Positions 28,538 to 36,220 of a DNA stretch of 64,000 nt are shown here, in pieces. Position 1 is the first letter of the stretch. Every line of letters starts with the position of its first letter. The translations under genes and the position numbers were made by a program. The DNA is from JAITMY01 sp031549685 (GTDB lineage Bacteria; Bacteroidota; Bacteroidia; Bacteroidales; UBA932): NCBI GenBank assembly GCA_031549685.1, contig JAVBPG010000008.1, positions 34,263 to 98,262 on the forward strand, in the 5' to 3' direction. The notes under the pieces are model-generated. The model did no database searches. It was not told the DNA's origin and saw nothing but the letters and a program-made list of their open reading frames with translations.

Positions 28538-29053
28538 ATGAAAAAGATACTGCTTCTAGCGCTTACTTTAGCTCTTGGCGTGAGCAGCGCGCACGCCCGT
28601 TTTTTCGATAGATTCTATGTCGGTGGCGGGTTGGGCATGCAGCTCAGCGGCGATAACACCAACTTTAACGTCTCGCCGCTTATTGGCTACCGCATTACGC
28701 AGCCCTGGTCGGCAGGTCTGCAATTTTACTACAGCTACAACAACAACGACAGCTACCGCCAAAACGGCTACGGCGGCGGCGTATTTACCCGCTACGATGT
28801 AAACATGCCGGCCATTGTCAACCGCATATTTCCGGCCATGCACTTTCACGCCGAGTACGACTACATAAAGTACCAAACGCACTACAAGTACTCCAACACC
28901 GACGGTACATCTAACTACAACATGCTGCCGCTGGGCCTGGGCATTTACCTTGGCAGCGGGCGCTCGCGCGTGGGCCTTACCGTGCTGTGGGATATGCTGC
29001 ACCTGGCCGAAAACGGCGGAACGCCAACGCTACGCATAGGCGTTATTTTTTAA
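28538..29053 (+). CDS. Small outer-membrane beta-barrel protein
   Basis: The product is 171 residues with a signal peptide (1-20, ending SAHA). The mature chain consists of alternating aromatic/small-residue strands (FYVGGGLGMQLSG, PWSAGLQFYYSYN, GGGVFTRYDV, HFHAEYDYI) and ends with a strand finishing in Phe (LRIGVIF), the usual signature of an outer-membrane barrel. A barrel of about eight strands is inferred. Function is unknown; small barrels of this kind are common and often uncharacterised in Bacteroidota. It is the first plus-strand gene after the PUL, is divergent from it, has its own promoter, and ends at a strong bidirectional terminator. Confidence 0.82.
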   Translation: MKKILLLALTLALGVSSAHARFFDRFYVGGGLGMQLSGDNTNFNVSPLIGYRITQPWSAGLQFYYSYNNNDSYRQNGYGGGVFTRYDVNMPAIVNRIFPAMHFHAEYDYIKYQTHYKYSNTDGTSNYNMLPLGLGIYLGSGRSRVGLTVLWDMLHLAENGGTPTLRIGVIF

Positions 29054-29061
29054 AGCCAAAG

Positions 29062-29110
29062 GCAATAAAAATCGCGGAGAAAATTTATTCCTCCGCGATT
29101 TTTTTATTGC
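29062..29110. terminator. Bidirectional rho-independent terminator
   Basis: GCAATAAAAATCGCGGAG (29062-29079) pairs with CTCCGCGATTTTTTTATTGC (29091-29110) apart from two extra T residues. It has A/T runs on both sides and lies between the convergent beta-barrel and trxA genes, so it serves both strands. Confidence 0.9.
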
Positions 29111-29120
29111 TTGCAACCTA

Positions 29121-29438
29121 CTACATCAGCCCTTTCAGTTTTTCCTCAAAAGTGCTTTTTGGAGCGCCGCCTACAACCTTATCCACCAGCTCGCCATTTT
29201 TGAAAAAGAGCACGGTGGGAATGTTACGTATGCCGTACTTCATGGGGATTTGGTCGTTGGAGTCCACGTCCATTTTGCCTACCACGGCGCGGCCTTCGTA
29301 CTCCTTGTACAGCTCGTCAATGCTGGGAGCAATGGCGCGGCAAGGGCCACACCATGTTGCCCAAAAATCTACTAAAACAGGCTTGTCGCTCTTGAGGACT
29401 TCCTGCTCAAAGTTGGTGTCGGTAATTTCGAGTGCCAT
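29121..29438 (-). CDS. trxA: Thioredoxin
   Basis: The product is 105 residues, the usual size for thioredoxin. It has the redox-active WCGPC motif at residues 29-33 within VDFWATWCGPCR, the cis-proline P74 in IPTVLFF, and the KNGELVDKVVGG turn. It reduces protein disulfides in the cytoplasm; there is no signal peptide. It shares a bidirectional terminator with the convergent beta-barrel gene. A run of AT-rich and TTGAACTG-type short repeats lies just upstream of its start, so its promoter is not obvious. Confidence 0.97.
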   Translation of the reverse strand: MALEITDTNFEQEVLKSDKPVLVDFWATWCGPCRAIAPSIDELYKEYEGRAVVGKMDVDSNDQIPMKYGIRNIPTVLFFKNGELVDKVVGGAPKSTFEEKLKGLM

Positions 29439-29449
29439 AGCTTATGCAA

Positions 29450-29575
29450 TTAAGAATTAATAATTAACAATTAAATGTTTTGTTGTTGAATTGCTGAACT
29501 GTTGAACTGAGTTGTGCGTTGCCTATTGCTTACTGCCTATTGCCAACTTGTTGTTTACTGCTAACTGCTACTTGT
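29450..29575. repeat. Degenerate short-unit repeat tract
   Basis: Three simple-sequence segments follow one another. The first is AATTAA/TTAACA-type AT units (about 29450-29475), the second is TTGAAYTG-type units (about 29482-29511), and the third is TAYTGCY-type units (about 29519-29575). The third segment overlaps the last codons of the HIT gene. Confidence 0.55.
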
Positions 29576-29952
29576 ATTTGCTTTGCTAATTCTGCCATCT
29601 CCTCTTTAGGTAGCTGTAGCTTCGTTTTTTTGAAATCCACGTCGGCCTCGCTGTTGAGCGGAATGAGGTGCACGTGCGCGTGCGGCACCTCGAGCCCCAG
29701 CACCACCACGCCAACGCGCTTGCAAGGTACAACTTTTTCTATGCCTTTGGCTACCTTTTGCGCAAAAAGGGTAAGCCCGCTTAACGTTTTTTCGTCAAGG
29801 TCAAAAATGTAGTCCACCTCCTTTTTGGGAATTACCAGCGTATGGCCTTTGGCCACGGGGCTAATATCCAGAAAGGCAAAGTAGTTGTCATCCTCAGCGA
29901 CCTTGTAGCAGGGAATTTCACCTTTGGCTATTTTGGTAAAAATGCTACTCAT
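29530..29952 (-). CDS. HIT-family nucleotide-binding hydrolase
   Basis: The product is 140 residues. The ATG at 29952 (MSSIFTKIAKGEIPCYKV) is the family's canonical start. An upstream in-frame ATG at 30042 would add 30 residues encoded by a dispersed repeat. The histidine triad is H91-A-H93-V-H95 in VPHAHVHLIP, and the SPVAKGHTLVIPK block at about 31-43 is conserved. Members hydrolyse AMP conjugates such as dinucleoside polyphosphates or AMP-lysine. The last ten or so residues (SSKQQVGNRQ) are encoded by a simple repeat, so the original C-terminus may have been replaced. It lies downstream of greA on the same strand. Confidence 0.93.
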   Translation of the reverse strand: MSSIFTKIAKGEIPCYKVAEDDNYFAFLDISPVAKGHTLVIPKKEVDYIFDLDEKTLSGLTLFAQKVAKGIEKVVPCKRVGVVVLGLEVPHAHVHLIPLNSEADVDFKKTKLQLPKEEMAELAKQIQVAVSSKQQVGNRQ

Positions 29953-29955
29953 GTT

Positions 29956-30073
29956 GAAGACCGTTTGAAATTGTTTAAGATGGTTTGATTTTGTTTGAGA
30001 TTGTTGTTTACTTTTTTCAAACGCGCGAAGCGCATTAATCAATCTTAAACTATCTCAAACGCGAAGCTTTAAA
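29956..30073. repeat. Dispersed TTTAAAC/CAAAC-type inverted element, copy A
   Basis: The region between greA and the HIT gene consists of degenerate GTTTGA/GTTTAAG-type units on its left side and CTTAAAC/CTCAAAC units on its right, around a GCGCGAAGCGC palindrome. The same units recur at 37390-37511 upstream of pyruvate kinase. Confidence 0.6.
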
Positions 30074-30544
30074 CTATATTGAGATGTTCAGCACCTCCAG
30101 CTTCATTAGCCCGGCGGGCACTTTTATTTCCACTACGTCGCCCACCTTTTTCCCCAGCAGCGCCTTGGCAATAGGCGTGGCCACCGACAGGCGGCCGGCC
30201 TTGAAGTCAGCCTCGCTTTCGGTTACCAGCGTGTACTCCATGGTGGCCTTAGTACCTACGTTCTTCAGCTTTACCTTATTCAGCAGCTGAACTTTTGAGG
30301 TGTCCAACTTCGAATCGTCAATAATTTTGGCGTTGGCCAGCATATTTTGCAGGTTCGAAATCTTCATTTCGAGCATACCTTGCGCCTCCTTGGCGGCATC
30401 GTACTCTGCGTTTTCCGAAAGGTCGCCCTTGTCGCGCGCTTCGGCAATGGCACGCGATGCTGCAGGACGCTCAACCGATGTGAGGTGATCCAGCTCGGCG
30501 CGCAACTTTTGCAGGCCTTCCTCGGTAAGATAAGTGTATGCCAT
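30074..30544 (-). CDS. greA: Transcript cleavage factor GreA
   Basis: The product is 156 residues, the usual length. The N-terminal coiled coil (about 1-75) has the signature ARDKGDLSENAEYDAAKEAQ, whose acidic tip residues enter the RNA polymerase secondary channel. The C-terminal FKBP-like domain (about 82-156) has SVATPIAKALLGKKVGD. It rescues backtracked RNA polymerase by stimulating cleavage of the nascent RNA. Its promoter is recognisable at 30653-30684, giving a leader of roughly 100 nt. The HIT gene follows on the same strand after a dispersed repeat. Confidence 0.97.
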   Translation of the reverse strand: MAYTYLTEEGLQKLRAELDHLTSVERPAASRAIAEARDKGDLSENAEYDAAKEAQGMLEMKISNLQNMLANAKIIDDSKLDTSKVQLLNKVKLKNVGTKATMEYTLVTESEADFKAGRLSVATPIAKALLGKKVGDVVEIKVPAGLMKLEVLNISI

Positions 30545-30652
30545 AATTTCTCAAAAAAAAGGTTCGTTAAACTTTTGCGTTAGGCAAAAAAAATAAAGAA
30601 TTCCGCATTTAGGGAACTCTTCAGTGGAATATTGCCGTACGTTTTACTTGTG

Positions 30653-30684
30653 CAAATATATAGGTATTCTTGTCGAAAATCAAG
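30653..30684 (-). promoter_or_regulatory. Promoter of greA
   Basis: The minus strand carries TATATTTG (30653-30660), a perfect TAnnTTTG box. CTTG lies 20 bp upstream at 30681-30684 in the -33 position. Confidence 0.55.
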
Positions 30685-30819
30685 CTTATAGGCTCTTTAA
30701 ATTGTTAAACTTATTTCAACTATTTGACATTTAGCATTGTAATGATTATAGACGAAAAGAACAAGGACAGAAAGAAGGAACTTTTCCTTTGTTTTTTCAT
30801 CCTTCTATCTTTTGTCTTT

Positions 30820-30850
30820 TTTCCTCTTGTCCCGAATTTCGCTACCTTTG
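30820..30850 (+). promoter_or_regulatory. Promoter of lolD, possibly giving a leaderless mRNA
   Basis: TACCTTTG (30843-30850) is a perfect -7 box with TTTC (one mismatch) 19 bp upstream. Only six bases separate the box from the lolD ATG, so the transcript should start at or next to the start codon. Confidence 0.55.
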
Positions 30851-30856
30851 CTCACC

Positions 30857-31510
30857 ATGATTAAAGCCGAAAATATAACCAAATCCTTTGGGGCGCTGCA
30901 GGTGCTCAAGGGCATTAGCCTGAGCGTGTCGAAGGGCGAAGTGGTGTCGATAGTGGGCGCCAGCGGAGCCGGAAAAACCACGCTGCTCGAGATTTTAGGT
31001 ACGCTCAGCAGGCCCGACGGCGGCTCGGTGCGCCTCGACGGCGTTGACGTATTCTCGCTCGGCCGCCGCGATGTGGCTAAGCTGCGCAACCGCCAGCTGG
31101 GCTTTGTTTTCCAGTTTCACCACCTGCTGCCCGAGTTTACCGCGCTCGAAAATGTGTGCATTCCCGCCTTTATTGCCGGCACCAGCAAGCGCAAGGCCGA
31201 GGAGCGCGCCAGGGAGCTGCTCAGCTACCTTAACCTGAGCCACCGCATGGCGCACAAGCCGGCCGAGATGTCGGGCGGAGAGCAGCAGCGCGTGGCCATT
31301 GCCCGCGCCATGGTCAACAACCCCGCGGTAATACTGGCCGACGAGCCTTCGGGTAACCTCGACTCGCACAACAAGCAGGAGCTGCATGCGCTGCTGTTTA
31401 AGCTGCGCGCGGAAATGGGGCAAACCATTGTCATTGTTACGCACGACGAAGATTTGGCCGATATGTGCGACCGGAAAATTACCATGAGCGACGGTTTAAT
31501 TGAGACTTAA
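30857..31510 (+). CDS. lolD: Lipoprotein-releasing ABC transporter ATPase LolD
   Basis: The product is 217 residues. The ATG at 30857 (MIKAENITKSFG) fits the family start; the longer frame from 30812 would begin upstream of the promoter. Walker A is GASGAGKT (34-41), the Q-loop is Q86 in FVFQFHHLLPEF, the signature is MSGGEQQR (138-145), Walker B is VILADEP (158-164) and the switch is H196 in VTHDEDL. The FQFHHLLPEFTALENV segment is typical of the LolD/MacB branch. It drives release of lipoproteins from the inner membrane toward the outer membrane. Its membrane partners (LolC/E) are not adjacent, which is common in Bacteroidota. A related MacB-type exporter ATPase is the main alternative. Confidence 0.9.
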   Translation: MIKAENITKSFGALQVLKGISLSVSKGEVVSIVGASGAGKTTLLEILGTLSRPDGGSVRLDGVDVFSLGRRDVAKLRNRQLGFVFQFHHLLPEFTALENVCIPAFIAGTSKRKAEERARELLSYLNLSHRMAHKPAEMSGGEQQRVAIARAMVNNPAVILADEPSGNLDSHNKQELHALLFKLRAEMGQTIVIVTHDEDLADMCDRKITMSDGLIET

Positions 31511-31648
31511 AAATTGAGAATTGATAATTGTGGCGAGGGGGTGTCATGTGAGCTGGCTATCCCCCTTAGCGTGGCAGGGAGCGAGAGGTTGTTCAAGTGG
31601 TTGATTATTAATTAGAAGGATATTTTTACTAATTTTTCTCCAAATTAT

Positions 31649-31679
31649 TTTGCAGCAAAACGAAAAATCTCTACCTTTG
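31649..31679 (+). promoter_or_regulatory. Promoter of the tRNA-Gly/tRNA-Leu region
   Basis: TTTG (31649-31652), a 19-bp spacer and TACCTTTG (31672-31679) form an exact match to the Bacteroidota consensus, 37 bp before tRNA-Gly. Confidence 0.8.
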
Positions 31680-31716
31680 CATTCGCTTTTGACAAAAACA
31701 AGAGCAGCATTGAAAT

Positions 31717-31789
31717 GCGGAAATAGCTCAGTTGGTAGAGCACAACCTTGCCAAGGTTGGGGTCGCGAGTTCGAGTCTCGTTTTCCGCT
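31717..31789 (+). tRNA. tRNA-Gly (anticodon GCC)
   Basis: The 73-nt cloverleaf has acceptor arms GCGGAAA (31717-31723) and TTTCCGC (31782-31788), D-arm AGCTCAGTTGGTAGAGC, anticodon stem-loop CAACC-TTGCCAA-GGTTG with anticodon GCC, and T-arm GCGAG-TTCGAGT-CTCGT. CCA is not encoded, so it must be added after transcription. Confidence 0.97.
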
Positions 31790-31802
31790 CTAAGCAAAAA
31801 CG

Positions 31803-31827
31803 ATCCCGATTTACTTCGGGATTTTTT
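31803..31827 (+). terminator. Hairpin with T-run between the two tRNA genes
   Basis: ATCCCGA (31803-31809) and TCGGGAT (31816-31822) form a perfect stem followed by TTTTT. It has the form of an intrinsic terminator although tRNA-Leu follows 29 bp later, so partial read-through or RNA processing is possible. Confidence 0.65.
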
Positions 31828-31855
31828 CTTTGCTCCGCTCACGGCGGGGCTGTCT

Positions 31856-31941
31856 GCCCGGGTGGTGGAATTGGTAGACACGCAGGACTTAAAATCCTGT
31901 GAGCAGAAATGTTCGTACGGGTTCAATTCCCGTCCCGGGTA
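31856..31941 (+). tRNA. tRNA-Leu (anticodon TAA)
   Basis: The 86-nt class II tRNA has acceptor arms GCCCGGG (31856-31862) and CCCGGGT (31934-31940; the first pair is G-U), anticodon loop CTTAAAA inside the CAGGA/TCCTG stem, giving anticodon TAA, a long variable arm, and T-arm CGGG-TTCAATT-CCCG. CCA is not encoded. Confidence 0.97.
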
Positions 31942-32012
31942 CTTTATTTAAATCGCTGATAATCAAATGTTTGATTGTCGGCGATTCTTGTTTTGAAGAG
32001 TCTAATAAAGAG

Positions 32013-32045
32013 AAAGGGGGTCGATTTCGTCCCCTTTTGATTTCT
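32013..32045 (+). terminator. Terminator after tRNA-Leu
   Basis: AAAGGGG (32013-32019) pairs with CCCCTTTT (32031-32038), followed by GATTTCTTTT. It is the last strong hairpin before the next plus-strand gene. A weaker stem AATCGC/GCGATT precedes it at 31951-31986. Confidence 0.65.
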
Positions 32046-32079
32046 TTTGGACAGGCGTCCTGCGTATGCAGCTCTTTGC

Positions 32080-32087
32080 TATCTTTG
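32080..32087 (+). promoter_or_regulatory. -7 box immediately before the helical-repeat gene
   Basis: TATCTTTG matches TAnnTTTG and ends seven bases before the ATG at 32095, which again suggests a leaderless transcript. No clear -33 TTTG is seen at the standard spacing. Confidence 0.45.
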
Positions 32088-32094
32088 CTGCCCT

Positions 32095-32667
32095 ATGACA
32101 AAGCCCCAGCTCATATCGCACTTGCACAATGCGCTTAACAAAGAAAACGCGTTGCTGCTATCCCGTCAACTCCTTGCTGAAAATTTTTCTGTACGAGATT
32201 TGATTGACATTACTTTTAGTAAACCCATACAAGTTGGCTTCCGCGCCTCGTGGGTACTGGAGTGCATGGTGGCTGAGGAGCCGCAACTATTGCGTGACGA
32301 GTTGAACTATTTCCTTCAAAAATTTCCACAGGTAAGCAACCGCAGCGTTCGGCGGCACTTCTCGAAGTTGCTGCTTTTTTTACTTGATGATGCTAAGCGT
32401 GATGAGGGGGTTGCTCACATATTTTGGGAGCAAGATTTGGAGCCGGTGCTCACCGCCTGCTTCGACTGGCTTATCGACACGCAGGAGCGCGTGGCGGTAA
32501 AGGTGCAGTGCATGGACTGCATTGCGGCGCTTGCGCAGCAGTATCCCTGGGCGCTGGAGGAGCTGCTGCCCACGGTGGAGCATTTGCAGCGCGAAGCTAC
32601 CCCGGCGATGCGGGTTCGCGCAAAAAGGTTGATTTCTCGCAAAGCCGCAGAGTCGCAAAATTCATAG
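32095..32667 (+). CDS. HEAT/ARM-like helical repeat protein of unknown function
   Basis: The product is 190 residues from the ATG at 32095 (MTKPQLISHLHNALN); an earlier in-frame start lies upstream of the -7 box. There is no signal peptide or membrane segment. The chain is almost entirely amphipathic helices in pairs, for example ASWVLECMVAEEPQLLRDEL, RRHFSKLLLFLLDDAK and QCMDCIAALAQQYPWALEEL, the pattern of HEAT-like repeats. Proteins of this kind occur in many Bacteroidota genomes without a known role. A protein-binding scaffold in the cytoplasm is inferred. It is convergent with xerD, and a short perfect palindrome lies between them. Confidence 0.8.
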   Translation: MTKPQLISHLHNALNKENALLLSRQLLAENFSVRDLIDITFSKPIQVGFRASWVLECMVAEEPQLLRDELNYFLQKFPQVSNRSVRRHFSKLLLFLLDDAKRDEGVAHIFWEQDLEPVLTACFDWLIDTQERVAVKVQCMDCIAALAQQYPWALEELLPTVEHLQREATPAMRVRAKRLISRKAAESQNS

Positions 32668-32674
32668 CATTACT

Positions 32675-32703
32675 TGTCATTGCGGGGCAAGTCCGCAATG
32701 ACA
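32675..32703. repeat. Dispersed REP-like palindrome, copy 3 (short form)
   Basis: TGTCATTGCGG (32675-32685) and CCGCAATGACA (32693-32703) are exact reverse complements. It lies between two convergent genes and could act as a shared transcript-end hairpin. Confidence 0.8.
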
Positions 32704-32727
32704 GAAACGCTGCGCCTTTGCGTGGGA

Positions 32728-33624
32728 TTACTTTGCACGGGGGTGGTAAAGTAGAATCGCTTCTTTGAGGTATTCTCTATTCAGGTGCGTGTAAATTTCG
32801 GTGGTGGTAATGCTCTCGTGCCCCAGCATTTCCTGCACGGCGCGCAGGTCGGCGCCGCCCTCGACAAGGTGCGTGGCAAAGGAGTGGCGAAAGGTGTGCG
32901 GGCTGATGGTTTTGGTAATTCCCGCCTTGGCTGCCAAATCCTTTACAATTAAAAATACCATGACGGTGGTGAGCTTCGCACCGCGGCGGTTGAGGAAAAC
33001 AAAGTTGTCGTACTCCTTTTTCACCAGGCCTGTGCTGCGCCCCGCCAGGTAGTGCCGTAGCGCCTTGATGGCCTTGCTGCCAACGGGCACCAGCCGCTCC
33101 TTATCCCCCTTCCCGATAACTCTCAGAAATCCCTTGTCGGCGTAAATATTCGACAGCTGCAGGTTGACCACCTCCGATACGCGCAGCCCGCAGCTGTACA
33201 TCATTTCGAGCATGGCCTTGTTGCGGTGCCCCTCGGGCTTGCTAAGGTCGATGGTGGCGATAATTTTTTCAACCTCATCCACGCTCAGCACCTCGGGCAG
33301 CTTGCGCCCTACCTTAGGCCCTTCGATTCGCTGCGTGGGGTTGGCGGTAATGGCATCGTCAATGAGCAGGTACCTGAAGAAGGCTTTGACGCCGCTCAGC
33401 ACGCGCGCCTGCGAGCGGTCGTTGAGGCCAAGGTCGTAAATGTGGGCAAGAAACTGCTCGATGTGCTGGTGCCCGACCTGCTGCGGCGGGATGCCGTACT
33501 CGCTCTCGATAAAGCCGCGCAGCTTCTCCACATCGCTGCCGTAGGCGGTAAGCGTTTTTGTTCCCAACGATTTTTCCAACCGCAGGTAGGCCAAAAAATC
33601 CGCTATGGCTTCGTCCCAGGTCAT
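32728..33624 (-). CDS. xerD: Tyrosine recombinase XerD (dimer resolution)
   Basis: The product is 298 residues, the length typical of Xer recombinases. The N-terminal SAM-like DNA-binding domain is about 1-95 and the catalytic domain about 105-298. The catalytic set is complete: R148 in YSCGLRVSE, K172 in GKGDKER, H243 and R246 in SPHTFRHSFA, H269 in LGHES, and the nucleophile Y278 in EIYTH. It resolves chromosome dimers at dif sites together with a partner recombinase. The close match to Xer over its whole length, and the surrounding housekeeping genes, argue against a phage or integron integrase. Confidence 0.94.
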   Translation of the reverse strand: MTWDEAIADFLAYLRLEKSLGTKTLTAYGSDVEKLRGFIESEYGIPPQQVGHQHIEQFLAHIYDLGLNDRSQARVLSGVKAFFRYLLIDDAITANPTQRIEGPKVGRKLPEVLSVDEVEKIIATIDLSKPEGHRNKAMLEMMYSCGLRVSEVVNLQLSNIYADKGFLRVIGKGDKERLVPVGSKAIKALRHYLAGRSTGLVKKEYDNFVFLNRRGAKLTTVMVFLIVKDLAAKAGITKTISPHTFRHSFATHLVEGGADLRAVQEMLGHESITTTEIYTHLNREYLKEAILLYHPRAK

Positions 33625-33698
33625 TGGTGATTTATGATTGGCGATTGATGATTTGTTTGCGAGTTTTCTTTGCGTGGAATGGATAATTATATTTTTCT

Positions 33699-33778
33699 TA
33701 GACAGGATTTACGGAATTTACAGGAGGTTTTTCATGTTAACCGAAGTTCGGCGAAGCCAATCTTGTAAATCCTGTCTA
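33699..33778. repeat. TAGACAGGATTTAC inverted-repeat element, copy A
   Basis: Perfect 14-bp terminal inverted repeats (33699-33712 and 33765-33778) enclose internal TTTACAGGAGG and TTCATGTTAA segments. The same arrangement, in the opposite orientation, is at 56296-56359. It sits between maeB and xerD. Confidence 0.8.
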
Positions 33779-33838
33779 TGTTTATACTTTACTCTACCAA
33801 TACCCTTTTCGTCAATCATAAATTATCAATCGCAAATC

Positions 33839-36091
33839 CTATATCCCCGAGGCGGCAACGGTTACCATGTTCAGCACATCGCGCACGGTGCACTCGTCGG
33901 GGAGGGTGTGCACCTGCTTTTCCAGGCCGAGAATGATGGGGCCGATGATTTCGTAGCCGCTCAGCTCCTTCATGAACAGCGGAACGATATTGCCCGAGCT
34001 GAGGCAGGGGAATACGAAGCAGTTAACCTCCAAATCCTGCAGCTTGTTGAAGGGGAATTTTTCCATGCGCAGCTTGCCGTTGAAGGCGTAGTTGGCCTGC
34101 ATTTCGCCGTCCACCAGCATGTCGGGGTATTGGTTGTGCAGAATTTCCACCGCCTTGGCGGTGCGCTTGGAGCTGCCTTCCTGCACCACGCCGAAGTTGG
34201 AGTGCGACAGCATGGCGATGCGCGGCTCAATGCCGAACTTCTTCACGGTATCGTTGAGCAGTTTTGTGGTCTTAACCAGCGCCTCGGTGTCGGGCGATTT
34301 TACGGTGCAGTCGGCCAGGAACAGCGGGCCGCGCTTGGTCATCACAATAAACATGCCGGCAATGTGGTTGCCGTCCTCGTAGGCGCTGATCACTTCGCGT
34401 ACCGCGCGCAGCTTTTTTCCGTAGTCGCTCGAGAAGGTGTTGAGCATGGCATCGGCCTCGCCCGACTCCACCATCATCAGGGCAAAGGTGTCGTTGTTGT
34501 CCATTTTTTTGAGCGCGTACTGCTGGGGCATGCCCTTGCGCTGGCGCTTCTCGAACAGCATTTGCGCGTAGCGCTCGCGGCGCTCTTTTTCCTCATCGCC
34601 GTAAAAGCGGATAATCTCGGCGCCCGTGAGGTCGAGGTTGTACTGCTCGCACATTTTGGCAATTTTATCCTTGCTGCCGAGCAAAATCGGCGTGGCTAAC
34701 TTTTCGTTGAGCATGCTCTGGGCGGCCTGCAGCGCGCGCATGCTTTCGCCGTTGGGGAATACAATGCGCTTGTTGCTGCGCTTGGCGCGCTCGGTAATGT
34801 TGCGCATAAAGTCGTTGCTGTGCCCCATGCGGCGCTCCAGCTCGTAGGTGTAGGCATCCCAATCGTCGATGGTGCGGCGCGCCACGCCCGACTCGATGGC
34901 CGCCTTGGCCACCGCCACCGATACGCGCGCGATGAGGCGCGGGTCAAGCGGCTTGGGGATGATGTAGTCCTTGCCGAAGGCTATTTTGGTATTATCGTAC
35001 GCCGAGCTTACGCTTTGCGGTACGGGCTCCTTGGCCAGCTCGGCCAGGGCTCTTACCGCCGCCACCTTCATGGGCTCGTTGATGCAGGTGGCGCGCACGT
35101 CGAGCGCGCCGCGGAAGATGAAGGGGAAGCCCAGCACGTTGTTTACCTGGTTGGGGTAGTCGGAGCGGCCGGTGGCAAAAATCAAGTCCTCGCGCGAGGC
35201 CTTTGCCCGCTCGTACGAAATTTCGGGGTTGGGGTTGGCCAGCGCAAATACCACCGGATTTGGCGCCATGCTGCGTATCATTTCCTCGGTCAAAACATCG
35301 GCCTTGGACAGCCCTAAGAACATGTCGGCGCCCTTCAGTGCTTCGTCCAATGTGCCCACATCGCGCTTGGTGATAAACTGTTTTTTCTCCTCATTCAGGT
35401 CCGTGCGCTTGCTGTTTATTACACCTTTGCTATCGCACATCACGAGGTTCTCGGGCTTTACGCCAAGGTACAGGTACAGCTTGGAGCAGGCTATGGCCGA
35501 AGCTCCGGCGCCGTTTACCACCACCTTTATTTCGCCCAGCTTTTTCCCCGCAATTTCAACGGCGTTGAGCATTCCCGCGCTCGAAATAATGGCGGTGCCG
35601 TGCTGGTCGTCGTGCATGATGGGGATGTTGAGCTCCTTCTTCAGGCGCTCCTCGATTTCAAAGCACTCGGGCGCCTTAATATCCTCCAGGTTAATGCCGC
35701 CGAAGGTGGGCGAGATAAGCTTTACCGTTTCGATAAACTTATCGACATCCTTGGTGTCGATTTCGATGTCGAACACATCAATGTCGGCAAAAATCTTGAA
35801 TAGCAATCCCTTGCCCTCCATCACGGGCTTGCCCGACAGGGCGCCTATGTCGCCGAGCCCGAGCACCGCGGTTCCGTTGGAGATAACGGCCACTAAGTTG
35901 CCCTTGGTGGTGTACTTGTAGGCGTCGTCAACGTTGGCCTCGATGGCTAAGCAGGGCTCGGCCACGCCGGGCGAGTAGGCCAGCGACAGGTCGGCCTGCG
36001 TGTTGTACGGCTTGGTTGGAACAACCTCTATTTTTCCCGGGCGGCCTTCGGCATGGTACTGCAGGGCGGCCTCTTTTCTAACTTTACTCAT
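33839..36091 (-). CDS. maeB: NADP-dependent malic enzyme with C-terminal phosphotransacetylase-like domain
   Basis: The product is 750 residues, matching the long MaeB type. The malic enzyme part (about 1-430) shows SLAYSPGVAEPCLAIE, the metal/active-site segment PIMHDDQHGTA and the dinucleotide-binding stretch VVNGAGASAIACSKLYL. The C-terminal part (about 435-750) is related to phosphate acetyltransferase (KRIVFPNGES at its start, then GAEIIRFYGDEE and the SKRTAKAVEILHNQ region). That domain is usually regulatory, binding acetyl-CoA, rather than catalytic. The enzyme converts malate to pyruvate and CO2 with NADPH formation. A minus-strand TACCTTTA near 36130-36137 is a one-mismatch -7 box. 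Confidence 0.95.
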   Translation of the reverse strand: MSKVRKEAALQYHAEGRPGKIEVVPTKPYNTQADLSLAYSPGVAEPCLAIEANVDDAYKYTTKGNLVAVISNGTAVLGLGDIGALSGKPVMEGKGLLFKIFADIDVFDIEIDTKDVDKFIETVKLISPTFGGINLEDIKAPECFEIEERLKKELNIPIMHDDQHGTAIISSAGMLNAVEIAGKKLGEIKVVVNGAGASAIACSKLYLYLGVKPENLVMCDSKGVINSKRTDLNEEKKQFITKRDVGTLDEALKGADMFLGLSKADVLTEEMIRSMAPNPVVFALANPNPEISYERAKASREDLIFATGRSDYPNQVNNVLGFPFIFRGALDVRATCINEPMKVAAVRALAELAKEPVPQSVSSAYDNTKIAFGKDYIIPKPLDPRLIARVSVAVAKAAIESGVARRTIDDWDAYTYELERRMGHSNDFMRNITERAKRSNKRIVFPNGESMRALQAAQSMLNEKLATPILLGSKDKIAKMCEQYNLDLTGAEIIRFYGDEEKERRERYAQMLFEKRQRKGMPQQYALKKMDNNDTFALMMVESGEADAMLNTFSSDYGKKLRAVREVISAYEDGNHIAGMFIVMTKRGPLFLADCTVKSPDTEALVKTTKLLNDTVKKFGIEPRIAMLSHSNFGVVQEGSSKRTAKAVEILHNQYPDMLVDGEMQANYAFNGKLRMEKFPFNKLQDLEVNCFVFPCLSSGNIVPLFMKELSGYEIIGPIILGLEKQVHTLPDECTVRDVLNMVTVAASGI

Positions 36092-36220
36092 AGTGAAAAA
36101 TGCAAAGGGTTACGCTAAATTTTAGCGGGCTAAAGGTATGAATTTTTTTAGCCGGAGATGCGTAAAAAATCCAACTAATTGCAGGGGAATGTTAAGTAAA
36201 CTGAAACCTAAACTCGGATT

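Noticed and set aside
31645..31926. 93-codon minus-strand frame across the two tRNA genes
   Set aside because: It overlaps two perfect tRNA cloverleaves and their promoter; it is a chance frame.
32728..33624. Tyrosine recombinase as evidence of an integrated element
   Set aside because: Full-length similarity to Xer recombinases, housekeeping neighbours and absence of att-like repeats or cargo argue for chromosomal XerD.
33638..34699. 353-codon plus-strand open frame opposite maeB
   Set aside because: It lies antisense to a complete, well-conserved malic enzyme, and its translation is repetitive Val/His/Ala-rich sequence typical of a shadow frame.
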